From an uncultured cyanobacterium (GTDB taxonomy: Bacteria > Cyanobacteriota > Cyanobacteriia > PCC-6307 > Cyanobiaceae): DNA of 64,000 bases. Below are positions 23,259 through 32,302 of this stretch, one piece after another. The stretch covers positions 1 through 64,000 of the forward strand of contig CAIXBB010000023.1 in NCBI GenBank assembly GCA_903917565.1, in the 5' to 3' direction. Position numbers and translations under genes: made by a program. The notes below the pieces were generated by a model. That model searched no databases. It had not been told where the DNA came from and worked only from the letters and a program-made list of their open reading frames with translations. The stretch's first letter is position 1, and the number at the start of each line of letters is the position of its first letter.

Positions 23259-25847
23259 GTGACGACGACGGGTGTTCCTCCTGAGACCTTTCCGGGTGGA
23301 ACGGCGCGCCCGCTGTCCCTTCCCCCATCGGCCGGTCCGGGACCCAACCCCTCCCTGACATTCGATCAGCCGCTTCAGAGCCCGCTGAACCCCACAGGCG
23401 AGGGTCAGTCCGGCTCCGGAGGACTGGGCGGCTTGGTGCGGACCGTCAAGCGCCGTCAGTCCGTCTTCCTGATCACCTTCGCCGTGGTGACGGGAGTCCT
23501 GGCGATCAACACCCTGCGCCAACGCATCTTTTCCCCCGTCTACCAAGGCGGATTCCAGTTGCAGATCAGCAACCCCTTCGAAGAACCTGGCGGCGGAGGC
23601 GGAGGCGGAGGCGGCGGATCGGTGGAAAGTGTCGCTCGCAGCGAGATCAAGACAGACGTCCCAAGCCTCATTGTCCTGATGAACAGTCCCCTGTTGCTTG
23701 GGCCGGTCGCCCAACGTCAGGGCATACCGCTAGGGGCGCTTCAGGGGAGTCTGTCGATCAACCCGGAGGGAAGCGTCAACAACGTTCTCAACGTCTCCCT
23801 GCGCTGGGCTGATCCCGTCAAAGGGAAAGCTATCTTGCGTCAGCTTGCGAAAGATTACACCGCCTTTTCCCTTACCCAGAGGCAGGCGACGATGAATTCT
23901 GGAGTCCGATTCCTGGACGAACAGGCCCCAGCCATTGAGTCTAAGCTTCGGAAACTCTCCCAGGAGATGCTCAAGTTCCGTGAACGGAATAATTTCATTG
24001 ACCCTCAGACGGCGGCAGGCCAGATCCTCGGAGCCCGCGAGGGTCTCGTCAATCAGCTGCGCACCCTCCAAAGCGAACAGGTGCAGCTGGACAGCCAACT
24101 GAAGTCGGTTCAGACCGGAAAGCTGCAATTCACTCCCAGCGGTGCTCCCACAGCCCTTGAGCAGCTGGGTCGCAACACGGTCCTTGTTCCGGGTCGGGCC
24201 TCCTCGGGAGCAGAGGCAGCCCGCGGCTCCGCGGCAACTCCACTTGATCTGCTCAACCAATTTGAACAGGAGTTGGCTACAGCCAAAGGCACCTTTAAGG
24301 AGAGTTCTCCGATCGTGCAGTCCCTCCGGGCAAGACGCAACCAGCTATTGCCAGTGGTCCAGCGCCAAGCCGCCGATGCCGTGAAAGCAAGGCTGCTCTC
24401 CAATGTGGCCCAGCAGGACGAAATCAACCGCCAGATCCTGCTTCTCAGTGAGAACTTCAGGAAGAATCCGCAGAAGATGTCGGAGTTCGAGGACATCAAC
24501 CAGCGACTGGCGATCGCCAAAGAGCAGTATTCTTCTTACATCCAGGCCAGGGAGCGCTACCGCCTTGAGAGGGCCCGATCAATTTCCCCCTGGGAAGTGA
24601 TCGGGCCACCTGATTTCGGGGACAGCCCGGTGGAGCCCGACATCCAGCGCAACCTGCTCAGGGCCATCATGATCGGCCTCCTGGCCGGTCTCGGCGCAGC
24701 GATCCTCAGGGAGCGCACAGACAACGTCTTCCACACCCCCATGGAGGTGGAAAAGGAGCTCCAGCTGCCGGTGCTCGGTTTGATTCCCTACCTGCCCCTG
24801 GAGCCCGGTGTCGATATCGCCACCAGCATTTCCAAGATGTCCTCCAGCGAGCGCTTTGCGATCAAGGAGTCCCTGCGTAGCCTGTTCACCACTTTCCGCC
24901 TGCTTCGCGCCGACAACAACATTCGCATGGTGGGAGTCACCTCCTCCACCCAGGGGGAGGGAAAATCCACCGCAGTTGCGGTTTTCGCCCGTACCCTCGC
25001 CGATCTTGGCCTGAAGGTGCTTGTCATTGATTCCGACATGCGTCTCCCAATGCAGGCGAGGTATCTCGGGGTGGAGCCGGGCGATGGCTTTTCGACACTG
25101 TTGTCCGATTCATCTCGAAATCCCACGGAATTCATTCACCCCGTTGTCGAAAACATGGATGTGCTTCCGGCTGGTCCGAAGCCACCCGATCCCGCCAAAC
25201 TGCTCAATTCCAGCCGCTGCAAGGATGTCATGGAGGAGATTCGTGCCCTCCCCGGCTACGACATCATCGTCGTGGATGCGCCTCCCTGTCTGATGCTGGC
25301 CGATCCGATCCTGGTCGGAGAGAAGCTGGATGGCATCCTCTTCCTTGTGGGACTGGGCAAGGTGAGTCGTGAGCTGGCCCCCCAGGCCTGTCGCCGGATC
25401 AAGGCTTCTGGTGTCGATGTGCTGGGGATCATCTGCAACCAGGTGAACTTCCCGAGCCGCCTCAATGATTATGGCTATGAATATGGCTATTACTACCACT
25501 ACGCCTATGCATCGGCCTCGGGTTACTCCAAGAGTGCCACCGAGCCCTCTGGTGGATTAGGCAATTATGTCCAGCGCTACCGCGATAGCTATATGAAGGG
25601 TGCCGCCACCAACACCTATGTCAGCTCCCGCTATAAGGAAGGAGAATCCGATGTCAAGACCTACCATCAAGAAGAGGAAGGTCAACTCACCGGGCCAGAA
25701 GCCTCCAACGGTGCCCCCGTCCGCGGCAGCAGCTCCAGCTCCCTGCCTCCTGCCGAAAGGGCTCCATCCCGACGTCACCGCCAGGTGAGCGAGTCCGGTG
25801 GTGGGCCGATCAGCTGGCTGCGAAAGCGCTTCGGTAGCAAGGACTGA
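23259..25847 (+). CDS. Wzc-type polysaccharide co-polymerase / BY tyrosine kinase
   Basis: The 862-residue protein regulates polymer length and export by cycling tyrosine autophosphorylation. The N-terminal Wzz region has a transmembrane helix at about 69-85 (SVFLITFAVVTGVLAINTL), a Gly run, long coiled coils (LRKLSQEMLKFRERNNFIDP) and a second helix near 469-484 (AIMIGLLAGLGAAIL). The kinase domain has Walker A TSSTQGEGKST with Lys569, Walker A' VLVIDSDMRLP and Walker B DIIVVDAPP. A Tyr cluster YGYEYGYYYHYAY starts near 738, the expected autophosphorylation site, followed by further Tyr residues and an unstructured basic tail. GTG start; divergent from the wza-like gene. Confidence 0.92.
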   Translation: MTTTGVPPETFPGGTARPLSLPPSAGPGPNPSLTFDQPLQSPLNPTGEGQSGSGGLGGLVRTVKRRQSVFLITFAVVTGVLAINTLRQRIFSPVYQGGFQLQISNPFEEPGGGGGGGGGGSVESVARSEIKTDVPSLIVLMNSPLLLGPVAQRQGIPLGALQGSLSINPEGSVNNVLNVSLRWADPVKGKAILRQLAKDYTAFSLTQRQATMNSGVRFLDEQAPAIESKLRKLSQEMLKFRERNNFIDPQTAAGQILGAREGLVNQLRTLQSEQVQLDSQLKSVQTGKLQFTPSGAPTALEQLGRNTVLVPGRASSGAEAARGSAATPLDLLNQFEQELATAKGTFKESSPIVQSLRARRNQLLPVVQRQAADAVKARLLSNVAQQDEINRQILLLSENFRKNPQKMSEFEDINQRLAIAKEQYSSYIQARERYRLERARSISPWEVIGPPDFGDSPVEPDIQRNLLRAIMIGLLAGLGAAILRERTDNVFHTPMEVEKELQLPVLGLIPYLPLEPGVDIATSISKMSSSERFAIKESLRSLFTTFRLLRADNNIRMVGVTSSTQGEGKSTAVAVFARTLADLGLKVLVIDSDMRLPMQARYLGVEPGDGFSTLLSDSSRNPTEFIHPVVENMDVLPAGPKPPDPAKLLNSSRCKDVMEEIRALPGYDIIVVDAPPCLMLADPILVGEKLDGILFLVGLGKVSRELAPQACRRIKASGVDVLGIICNQVNFPSRLNDYGYEYGYYYHYAYASASGYSKSATEPSGGLGNYVQRYRDSYMKGAATNTYVSSRYKEGESDVKTYHQEEEGQLTGPEASNGAPVRGSSSSSLPPAERAPSRRHRQVSESGGGPISWLRKRFGSKD

Positions 25848-25868
25848 GCCACTGGCTCAGTCCTTGCT
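25836..25868. repeat. 33-bp palindrome formed by converging gene ends
   Basis: AGCAAGGACTGAGCCA (25836-25851), one base, then its perfect complement (25853-25868). The left arm encodes Ser-Lys-Asp-stop of the kinase and the right arm encodes Ser-Lys-Asp-stop of the convergent phosphatase. It can fold into a very stable hairpin in both transcripts, so it may act as a bidirectional terminator or RNA-stabilising end, though there is no T-tract. Confidence 0.75.
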
Positions 25869-26345
25869 GGGATGCGTTGACCTGGACCTGGTGGACAGGA
25901 TGCTCTCCATCATCACCAGGTGGTCATAGATGGGCATGGCCATTGGGTGGCAGCGCCTGACCCAGGCCAGGGCAGCCAGCATGTCGATGCCCCGCATGCG
26001 GGCCGTGAGTCCCACGGCCAGCAGAGGCGAGCGTTCATACCCTGCCATGCAATGCAGGTAGACCGGGGCGGCGTCCTTCACCAGTGCTTCGGCCCTGGCC
26101 AGGGCCAGGATCAGCCTGGCTTCCTGCATCGGCTCCTGCTCCCTGTGATCGGGCAGGGAGACGCTGTCGCTCGACCATCCAGGCGGAAGGATCAGCCCTG
26201 TTTCCTCCTCCGGGTAGCAGCAGCTGAAGCGGCTCCGAAATCCGGCCTCCTCCAGTTGCTGCCAGTGCCTGTCACTGCGGGGCATCGGACCGACGGCCAG
26301 CTGATTGTTGAGAACCCAGCTGCAGGGCAGGGAGCGTTCCTGCAT
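25857..26345 (-). CDS. Dual-specificity-type Cys phosphatase
   Basis: From the ATG at 26345 the product has 162 residues. The PTP signature HCMAGYERS gives the Cys-x5-Arg loop with catalytic Cys99 and Arg105. Upstream are SWVLNNQLAVGPMPRSDRHW and LEEAGFRSRFSCCYPEEE, the opening of the dual-specificity phosphatase fold, and LPDHRE supplies a general-acid Asp candidate. It is convergent with the BY-kinase gene, ends 9 bp from it, and could dephosphorylate it in place of the usual low-molecular-weight Wzb. That partnership is inference. The frame extends upstream to 26660, so a start near 26405 (VVGALRRFLLSL) is possible. Confidence 0.75.
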   Translation of the reverse strand: MQERSLPCSWVLNNQLAVGPMPRSDRHWQQLEEAGFRSRFSCCYPEEETGLILPPGWSSDSVSLPDHREQEPMQEARLILALARAEALVKDAAPVYLHCMAGYERSPLLAVGLTARMRGIDMLAALAWVRRCHPMAMPIYDHLVMMESILSTRSRSTHPSKD

Positions 26346-26574
26346 CGGCTGGGCAGGCCTCTCCGCCTCCCTCAGGCTCAGCAGAAACCGCCGCAGGGCG
26401 CCGACCACTAGCAGATCACCTGGTCGTTGACTCCCACTTCGCGCAGGGTCGCCCTCGGCTGATGTTGCTGGGCAGCCCCCGGAGAGTGGCGCGTGGAGGG
26501 TGTGAGGGCGATGACGGCAGAGGGGTAACGGGAGCAGGCGGTGCGGGTGGCAGCAGGTGGACGGTGTCCCCGGC

Positions 26575-27243
26575 CTAGCCCTGGGATCGCAGCACCGGCT
26601 CCAACAGGCCCAGCACCTGCTGCCAGAAGCCGTGGGTGGGTGGCTCCCCTTTGGGCCCACGCAGACTGATCAAGGTGCAGGCATAGGTGCGGTTGGGCTG
26701 AAGTCCGATCACACGCTCAACCGCGGGGAGCTTGCCGCTGGCCGGGCGGTCGGTGAGAGGGGTGAGTTGGTCGCGCGTCACGCCGAAGGCATCCTTCAGC
26801 CCCGGGCCTCTCACCAGGCAGGTCTGGAGAGCGGGGCGATTCTCAATGAGGCCAGCTGCCGTGGGAGTCGGCGTCGTGATCAGGCGCCGATTGAGCAGTT
26901 TCAGGCTGGGTTGTTCCTGACCGATGAAACCGGTTTGCAAGTTGAACCGCTGACGCACATGGCCTGCCATCAGGGTGAGCTCGAATCCATCGCGCAGAGG
27001 GAAGACCACAGGTGCGGACGTCGAGAGTTCATAGCTGCGCTTCGCTGGCCGGAGGGTGCCTGGGGAGGGGCGATCCGTTGGGGAAAGGAGCTGGGCCGCC
27101 CGAAGCCCTGCTTCCAGTTGTTGAACGGGCAGGGGGATGGGGGACGCGGGCCAGCGCGGCAGCACGATGGCTTGGGCTGCCAGCAGGGCGGCGATCGTGG
27201 CCAGAATGCCGTACCACCTCACCAGTAGGGGAGGGGCGATCAA
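26575..27243 (-). CDS. Cyanoexosortase-associated protein
   Basis: A TTG at 27243 overlapping the exosortase stop (TTGA) gives 222 residues. There is one N-terminal hydrophobic helix (YGILATIAALLAAQAIVL) and a periplasmic domain with FELTLMAGHVRQRFNLQTGF, PALQTCLVRG, FGVTRDQLTPLTD and RTYACTLISLRG. Position directly after the exosortase, size and single anchor fit the proteins annotated as cyanoexosortase A system-associated; the domain recalls the EpsI/exosortase C-terminal accessory region. Its precise role is unknown. Confidence 0.72.
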   Translation of the reverse strand: MIAPPLLVRWYGILATIAALLAAQAIVLPRWPASPIPLPVQQLEAGLRAAQLLSPTDRPSPGTLRPAKRSYELSTSAPVVFPLRDGFELTLMAGHVRQRFNLQTGFIGQEQPSLKLLNRRLITTPTPTAAGLIENRPALQTCLVRGPGLKDAFGVTRDQLTPLTDRPASGKLPAVERVIGLQPNRTYACTLISLRGPKGEPPTHGFWQQVLGLLEPVLRSQG

Positions 27244-28178
27244 GCTTCTTCCCCTTGCGATGACGGGGTGGGCAGGGGTGGCAGCTCCCTCTCCAGCAAC
27301 CGCATGTAGACCATGCCGAAGACCAGGACGGCCACACCGGAAAAGACGAGGGAACCGGTGCTTTCGTGAAAGAAATCGAACCACCAGCTCCCTTTGGAGT
27401 TGCCATTGCCGGCGAAGATCGCCAGAAGGGCGATCCGAAAAGTGTTGGAGATCAGCCCGATCAAAGGAGCGATCAGGAGCACCAGGACGCGGCTGGCCCA
27501 GGAACGGATCGGGAAGGCCAACAGAAAGATCACCCCCACGCAGAGGATCTGGGCCATCATGTCCAGGCCGTTGCAGGGACCCAGCACCATCACCCCTCCA
27601 CCGGGGAGCAGCACGCTGCGGGCATTGACGATCACGTCGAGTCCGAGGATGCTCAGCCAGAGGCCGGACAACTGGGCGGTGAGCAGGCTGATGGGGGCCT
27701 CCGGCAGGCTTCGCATCAACAAGGCGAAGCCAGGCAGCAGCAGCAGGCACAGCAGGGGATCGCGGAAGCGGCCCAGGTTGGCGGGCTTTTCGGCCAGCAG
27801 GCCAAGGGCGAGGCCACCGATCGGCGCGAGGGCGAACAGCAGACCGTCCCAGTGAAGAATCACCGCCGTGCGGGTCAGGACCCACATCAGCAGCAGGGTG
27901 CCGATGATCAGCCCCCAGACGACAGGCCGGGGATCGAGCTCCTCGAACTGATCCTCCATGCAGATCACAGCTCCCCCCCACACCAGAACGGCGAACACGG
28001 TGATGTGCTCGCTCTGGCTGCTCTGGAACACGGCGATGTTCTGGATCGCCACGGCTGATGACAGGGCCAGCCAGAGATTGCGGGGCGTTGGTGGGGGAAC
28101 TGGCGGAATGGCGGCCCGCCAGGAAGGGGGAAGCTTCAGGAGGAGCGCGTTGGAGAGTCGCTGGACGATGTTGCTCAT
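27240..28178 (-). CDS. Cyanoexosortase (exosortase A-like membrane protease/transpeptidase)
   Basis: Exosortases process PEP-CTERM-type sorting signals at the cytoplasmic membrane. The 312-residue polytopic protein has about eight hydrophobic helices and the catalytic triad: Cys202 in LGPCNGLDMM, Arg248 in SNTFRIALLAI and His271 in FFHESTG. This is the pattern of cyanobacterial exosortases. The ATG overlaps the stop of the CapD-like gene (ATGA), and its stop overlaps the accessory protein. No protein with a PEP-CTERM tail is visible in the window, so its substrate lies elsewhere. The link with EPS genes is typical of exosortase loci. Confidence 0.85.
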   Translation of the reverse strand: MSNIVQRLSNALLLKLPPSWRAAIPPVPPPTPRNLWLALSSAVAIQNIAVFQSSQSEHITVFAVLVWGGAVICMEDQFEELDPRPVVWGLIIGTLLLMWVLTRTAVILHWDGLLFALAPIGGLALGLLAEKPANLGRFRDPLLCLLLLPGFALLMRSLPEAPISLLTAQLSGLWLSILGLDVIVNARSVLLPGGGVMVLGPCNGLDMMAQILCVGVIFLLAFPIRSWASRVLVLLIAPLIGLISNTFRIALLAIFAGNGNSKGSWWFDFFHESTGSLVFSGVAVLVFGMVYMRLLERELPPLPTPSSQGEEA

Positions 28179-30112
28179 CGGGCCAAGGCGTCGACCAAAG
28201 GTGTGGCCGGAAGCCCTTCTTCCGGATCGTATTCCGGCACCAGTCGGCGCAGGAGCTGACTGGTTGTCGCTTCGTCCCAATGGGTGAGCGCCTCGTGCAG
28301 CTGCTGGATCAGGGGAAACAGTTGCTCGCTTTCCCGCCGAGGTTCGGTGGCCCTGCGGATCAGCGGGTGCTTGGTGGGCTGGTCGTCGGCACCGATCAGC
28401 AGTTCTTCGTAGAGCTTTTCCCCTGGCCGCAGACCGGTGTACTGGATGGCGATGTCACCGTCGCTGGTGTAGTCGTCCCGCACTCTCAGGCCTGACAGTT
28501 CGATCATCTGTCGGGCCAGGTCGGCGATCCGGACCGGTTCTCCCATGTCGAGCAGGAAGAGATCGCCACCGATGGCCATACCAGTGGACTGGAGCACAAG
28601 CTGGACGGCCTCCGGGATGGTCATGAAGTAACGGGTGATGGCCGGATGGGTGACGGTGACGGGCCCCCCTGTTGAGATCTGCTGGTGGAAAAGGGGGATC
28701 ACCGAACCGGATGAGCCGAGCACATTGCCGAACCTGACCATGGACAGAATCGGACCGCCCGGTTCGATCTCGGCGGCGGCGGCCTGAATGAGCAGCTCGC
28801 AGATGCGCTTGCTGGCCCCCATGACATTGGTGGGACGTACGGCCTTGTCGGTGGAGATCAGGGTGAGTCTGCTGACACCAGCGTCACGGGTCGCGGCGAT
28901 CACGGCCTCGGTGGCGCCGATGTTGTTGGCAATGCCTGCGCAGAGATTGGCCTCCACAAGCGGGACGTGCTTGTAGGCGGCGGCATGGAAGATTGTTTCC
29001 ACGCCGTGCTGGCGGCAGAGCAGGGTGAGGCGGTCCGCGTTGCAGGCATCCCCCAGGACGGCATGCAGTGCGACACCGGGGCATTGGGAACTCAGTTCCC
29101 GCTCGATGGCGTAAAGGGCGTATTCATTGCGCTCCAGCAACAGCAGCCTGGCGGCGCCGAGGGCTACGACCTGACGGCAGAGTTCGCTGCCGATTGAGCC
29201 ACCCGCCCCCGTTACCATCAACACCTTCCCTTCCACGCCTGCCTTCAAAAGCACCGGGTCGGGGTTGGAGGGCTCGCGACCCAGGAGATCTTCGATCGCC
29301 ACCGCCTGCAGGTCGGAAACGATCCTCTGGCCACTGGCCATCTGCGCCAGGGAGGGGATCGAAAGCACCTCCAGCCCCCGATGGGTGAGTTGGTCGACCA
29401 GCAGTCGCTTGCGACGCCTGGACATCGTCGGCATGGCGAGCAGGACCTTTCGCACTCCGTGGCGTTCGATCAATCGGGGCAGGCGCACGGGTGTGTGGAT
29501 GGGCATGTTCTGGAGCGTCCGGCCCTGCAGCCCCTCATCGTCGTCAAGGAATCCGACGATATGGAAGCGGGGATCGTTGCGCAGGGCAAGCAGCAGACCC
29601 ATCCCTGAGGCTCCGGCCCCATAAATCAGAGTGGCGTCGCTCTGGGCGCGGCCGGGATTGTGGTTCTCGCGTAGATCAAGGTGATGGACCAAGACGTCGC
29701 GCAGCACAATACGGCTGGCGATGGCGCCTCCGGTGAACAGCAGCCAGTAGAGAATCCAGAAGGAGCGTGGCGGCTGGGGGCCCCCGATCAGGGTGCTGCT
29801 CAGCCGCAGGATCAACACCATTGACCCTGAACGGGGTATGAGTCCGTAGAGGGAATGGCTGCCGGCGTAGCGGGTGAGCCCCCTGTACCAACCGGAGACC
29901 ACCAGAACAGGCAGGCCCGTGATGACGGCCAGGGGCAGAAGCAGGATGGTGGAAGGCAGGAATCCCTTGAGGGACGCGGCGTCCGGCAAACGCAGAGCAA
30001 AGGCCACGAGATAGGCCGTGATGATCATCAGACCATCAAAGACCACCAACAGCAGCCTGCGGGCGAGCAGCTGCTTCTGCACATAACCGAGAAATGAGAG
30101 TTGGGGGATCAA
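28175..30112 (-). CDS. CapD/FlaA1-type nucleotide-sugar 4,6-dehydratase
   Basis: The 645-residue membrane protein has four N-terminal helices (LLLVVFDGLMIITAYLVAFA, STILLLPLAVITGLPVLVV and two more near 95-140). A first Rossmann domain follows (LIYGAGASGMGLLLAL, VGFLDDDEGL), then a catalytic SDR domain with VTGAGGSIGSELCRQV, AAAYKHVPLVEAN and STDKAVRPTNVMGASKR. Met replaces the usual SDR Tyr, as in the Ser-Met-Lys dehydratases of this family, which act on UDP-GlcNAc-like sugars. It begins at a TTG (30112), or possibly at the GTG ten codons in. It heads a coupled unit with the exosortase and its accessory protein. Confidence 0.9.
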   Translation of the reverse strand: MIPQLSFLGYVQKQLLARRLLLVVFDGLMIITAYLVAFALRLPDAASLKGFLPSTILLLPLAVITGLPVLVVSGWYRGLTRYAGSHSLYGLIPRSGSMVLILRLSSTLIGGPQPPRSFWILYWLLFTGGAIASRIVLRDVLVHHLDLRENHNPGRAQSDATLIYGAGASGMGLLLALRNDPRFHIVGFLDDDEGLQGRTLQNMPIHTPVRLPRLIERHGVRKVLLAMPTMSRRRKRLLVDQLTHRGLEVLSIPSLAQMASGQRIVSDLQAVAIEDLLGREPSNPDPVLLKAGVEGKVLMVTGAGGSIGSELCRQVVALGAARLLLLERNEYALYAIERELSSQCPGVALHAVLGDACNADRLTLLCRQHGVETIFHAAAYKHVPLVEANLCAGIANNIGATEAVIAATRDAGVSRLTLISTDKAVRPTNVMGASKRICELLIQAAAAEIEPGGPILSMVRFGNVLGSSGSVIPLFHQQISTGGPVTVTHPAITRYFMTIPEAVQLVLQSTGMAIGGDLFLLDMGEPVRIADLARQMIELSGLRVRDDYTSDGDIAIQYTGLRPGEKLYEELLIGADDQPTKHPLIRRATEPRRESEQLFPLIQQLHEALTHWDEATTSQLLRRLVPEYDPEEGLPATPLVDALAR

Positions 30113-30404
30113 TCGTTCAGATCGCCGGGAATCGACGCATCAGATAATGACTTTCTGAAAGGCATCAAGAGAACAGATCAAAAAATAAAATCCCCCACTT
30201 GGAAACCGCTGAGAGGATTGACTGACTGACCATGGATCCTTGAGCACTTGGTTACTTTCGAGGATCTGAGGTTATGGCATGGATGCAATGACGAATCGAC
30301 GCTAGCAAGTGACGCTGGGCTCGACATTCGCATCCAACAATGACGTGATGGAGGAATGGATCATGAGCTGGGCAAGGACTGACAATGATGATGTTACTGC
30401 CATT
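30113..30404. other. AT-richer intergenic region
   Basis: About 290 bp upstream of the CapD-like gene and downstream of the WecA-like gene, visibly richer in A and T than the surrounding genes (for example AAAAAATAAAAT near 30180). It probably contains the promoter of the CapD-exosortase unit. I see no gene or clear terminator. Confidence 0.4.
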
Positions 30405-31343
30405 TCAGGCTGAGAAGGGTACGGCGTGATGCCGATCCAGCCAGAGACCCACGGCCAGTTCCATCAGCAGCAGGCCCAACTCCAGGGCCAGGCCCTGGAC
30501 GAGAAGGGCCCAGCCCAGCAGAGCGGTGGCGCCGATGTAAAGGAGGGCTACCCGGCCATGGGGCCAGCCGGCCCGATGCAGGCGCTGGTACAGGTGCAGG
30601 CGATGGGGCTGGAAGATGGGCTGTCCTGCACGCCAGCGACGCAGTACGCAGAGACAGGGATCGCCCAGCAGGGGAAAACCCGCCAGCAGCAGGCCCAGGG
30701 CCATGGCCGGCGTTTCCTGCTGCAGTACGACTCCGGCGATCACCGCCCCGAGGAACGTGCTGCCCACATCCCCCATGAACACCCGGGCCGGGCTCCAGTT
30801 CCAGGCCAGGAAGCTCAGCAAGGCCCCGATCAAGGGGAGCAGGCCGATGCCGCCATCGGGGGCCATCGCCAGAACGGCAATGCCCAGGAGCACCGAGCTG
30901 CAGCCGGCGACGAGCCCATCGAGGCCATCGCTGAAATTGACGAAATTGATCACCGCTGTGACCGCGAACAACGCCACAGGCACCAGCCACCACGCCAGAG
31001 CCAGGGGGGTGATCGCCACCAGGGCCATGGCCGTGACGATCTGAATGCCATAGCGCCCTGCGGCGGGCAGATCGAGGCGGTCATCGACCAGGCCCACCAG
31101 GGCCAGCGGCAGGCAGATCAGGGGGATCCAGCCCGGCCAGCCATCACCGACCAGGGGAGACAGTCCGCTGCCGACCAGCACAAAGGCCAGGCCTCCGCCC
31201 CGGGGAGTGGGCCGTTGATGGGAGCTGCGGGCGTTGGGGTGATCCACCAGCCCGTGCCGCAATAGGGGCAGCAGCAGGAACAGGAGCAGCGCACCGAAGC
31301 CACCACCCAGCAGCAGGACAGCCAGTCTGTGCAGGGCGGTCAT
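30405..31343 (-). CDS. WecA/WbpL-type undecaprenyl-phosphate sugar-1-phosphate transferase
   Basis: The enzyme starts lipid-linked glycan synthesis by moving a HexNAc-1-phosphate to undecaprenyl phosphate. The 312-residue polytopic protein has the family motifs VDHPNARSSHQRPTPRGGG, LVGLVDDRLDLP, NFVNFSDGLDGLVAG, ARVFMGDVGSTFLG and the cytoplasmic HRLHLYQRL loop typical of WecA/WbpL. Its ATG overlaps the stop of the SDR gene (ATGA). Together these are the initiation module of the cluster; the sugar donor could be the product of the CapD-like and SDR enzymes (inference). Confidence 0.9.
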   Translation of the reverse strand: MTALHRLAVLLLGGGFGALLLFLLLPLLRHGLVDHPNARSSHQRPTPRGGGLAFVLVGSGLSPLVGDGWPGWIPLICLPLALVGLVDDRLDLPAAGRYGIQIVTAMALVAITPLALAWWLVPVALFAVTAVINFVNFSDGLDGLVAGCSSVLLGIAVLAMAPDGGIGLLPLIGALLSFLAWNWSPARVFMGDVGSTFLGAVIAGVVLQQETPAMALGLLLAGFPLLGDPCLCVLRRWRAGQPIFQPHRLHLYQRLHRAGWPHGRVALLYIGATALLGWALLVQGLALELGLLLMELAVGLWLDRHHAVPFSA

Positions 31344-32302
31344 CGGGCGAGCGGGAGCACGGGAAAGGGTTCAGGGCCCCCCCCCAAGATGCGATGGACA
31401 GGTGTGAAACCGGCCAGGTCGGCACTCATGCGCAGCAGCGCCTCGAAGGTCTTCGGGGAGAGCAACAGCAGCGGTGAGGCGAGGGTCTGGAAGAGGCGCG
31501 GTGGCAGGGCCAGCAGCCCGCAGCGTCGGGCTGCGTCGCCCGGTTCGGTGGCGTCCTGAAGGCGCCGAAGCATGGTGGCGTAGGCCAGGGTGTCATCGCC
31601 CCCGAGGGGCAGATGCACCGGCTGGGAAGGGTCGAATCCCGCCTGGGGCAGGCGGTCGGCCAGGTGCAGGGCCACGGCGGCCAGCTGGCGGCAATGGATG
31701 GGCTGACGCAGGCCACCCTGGCCGGGCAGGGGCATCAGGGGCAGGCGGCGCAGCAACTGGCGCAGCTTGCTCAGGTTGCGATCGCCCAGGGGGCCGGCCT
31801 GGCCATAGATGAGGGTGGGCGCCAGGATCCGCAGGGTCCGTGCGTGGGCCGCGCAGGTCTGGGTCAGCAGGTCTTCCGCCTGCCGCAGCCGTTGCACCAG
31901 ATCCCGATCGAAGCCATTGGCGGCAAAGCGTTTGGTGATCACCGAAGAGGAGGAGCAGGCGATCACCCCGTGCAGGGCGTGGAAGCCGGCCGGGTCGCTG
32001 CTGGCGAAACGAGCCAGCCAGGGGGCGAACGACCAGATAGGGGCAAAGCTCACCAGCAACCCCTTCGGCGCCGCGCCCCCCCCGCTGGCCTGCTCCAGAT
32101 CGCAGGGCAGGAACGGCGGTGGATCGCCGCCCCCGGCCGGCGGCAGAGGGGGACGACGGCCGGCCACCACCAGTTGCCGCCCCCCGGCCAGCTCGATCAG
32201 GGCCTGGCCGCTCGGGGTCGTGGCTCCGAAGAGCGTGATCGGGGTAGGGGAGGGGAGGGCCAAGGGGGGATCAGACGCAGTCGTTGCCGTCAAGTCGGCC
32301 AT
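31340..32302 (-). CDS. NAD-dependent epimerase/dehydratase-like protein (SDR)
   Basis: The 320-residue protein has an N-terminal nucleotide-binding strand and turn (ITLFGATTPSGQALIELAGG), SSSSVITKR where the catalytic Ser and Lys would be expected, LRILAPTLIYGQ and LRQPIHCRQLAAVALHLAD. The canonical Tyr-x3-Lys is not obvious. It resembles the SDR partners that sit beside WbpL-type transferases and reduce a 4-keto sugar before transfer. It is coupled to the WecA-like gene. The ATG at 32302 overlaps the YdcF gene by 32 bp; a slightly later start is possible. Confidence 0.72.
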   Translation of the reverse strand: MADLTATTASDPPLALPSPTPITLFGATTPSGQALIELAGGRQLVVAGRRPPLPPAGGGDPPPFLPCDLEQASGGGAAPKGLLVSFAPIWSFAPWLARFASSDPAGFHALHGVIACSSSSVITKRFAANGFDRDLVQRLRQAEDLLTQTCAAHARTLRILAPTLIYGQAGPLGDRNLSKLRQLLRRLPLMPLPGQGGLRQPIHCRQLAAVALHLADRLPQAGFDPSQPVHLPLGGDDTLAYATMLRRLQDATEPGDAARRCGLLALPPRLFQTLASPLLLLSPKTFEALLRMSADLAGFTPVHRILGGGPEPFPVLPLAR

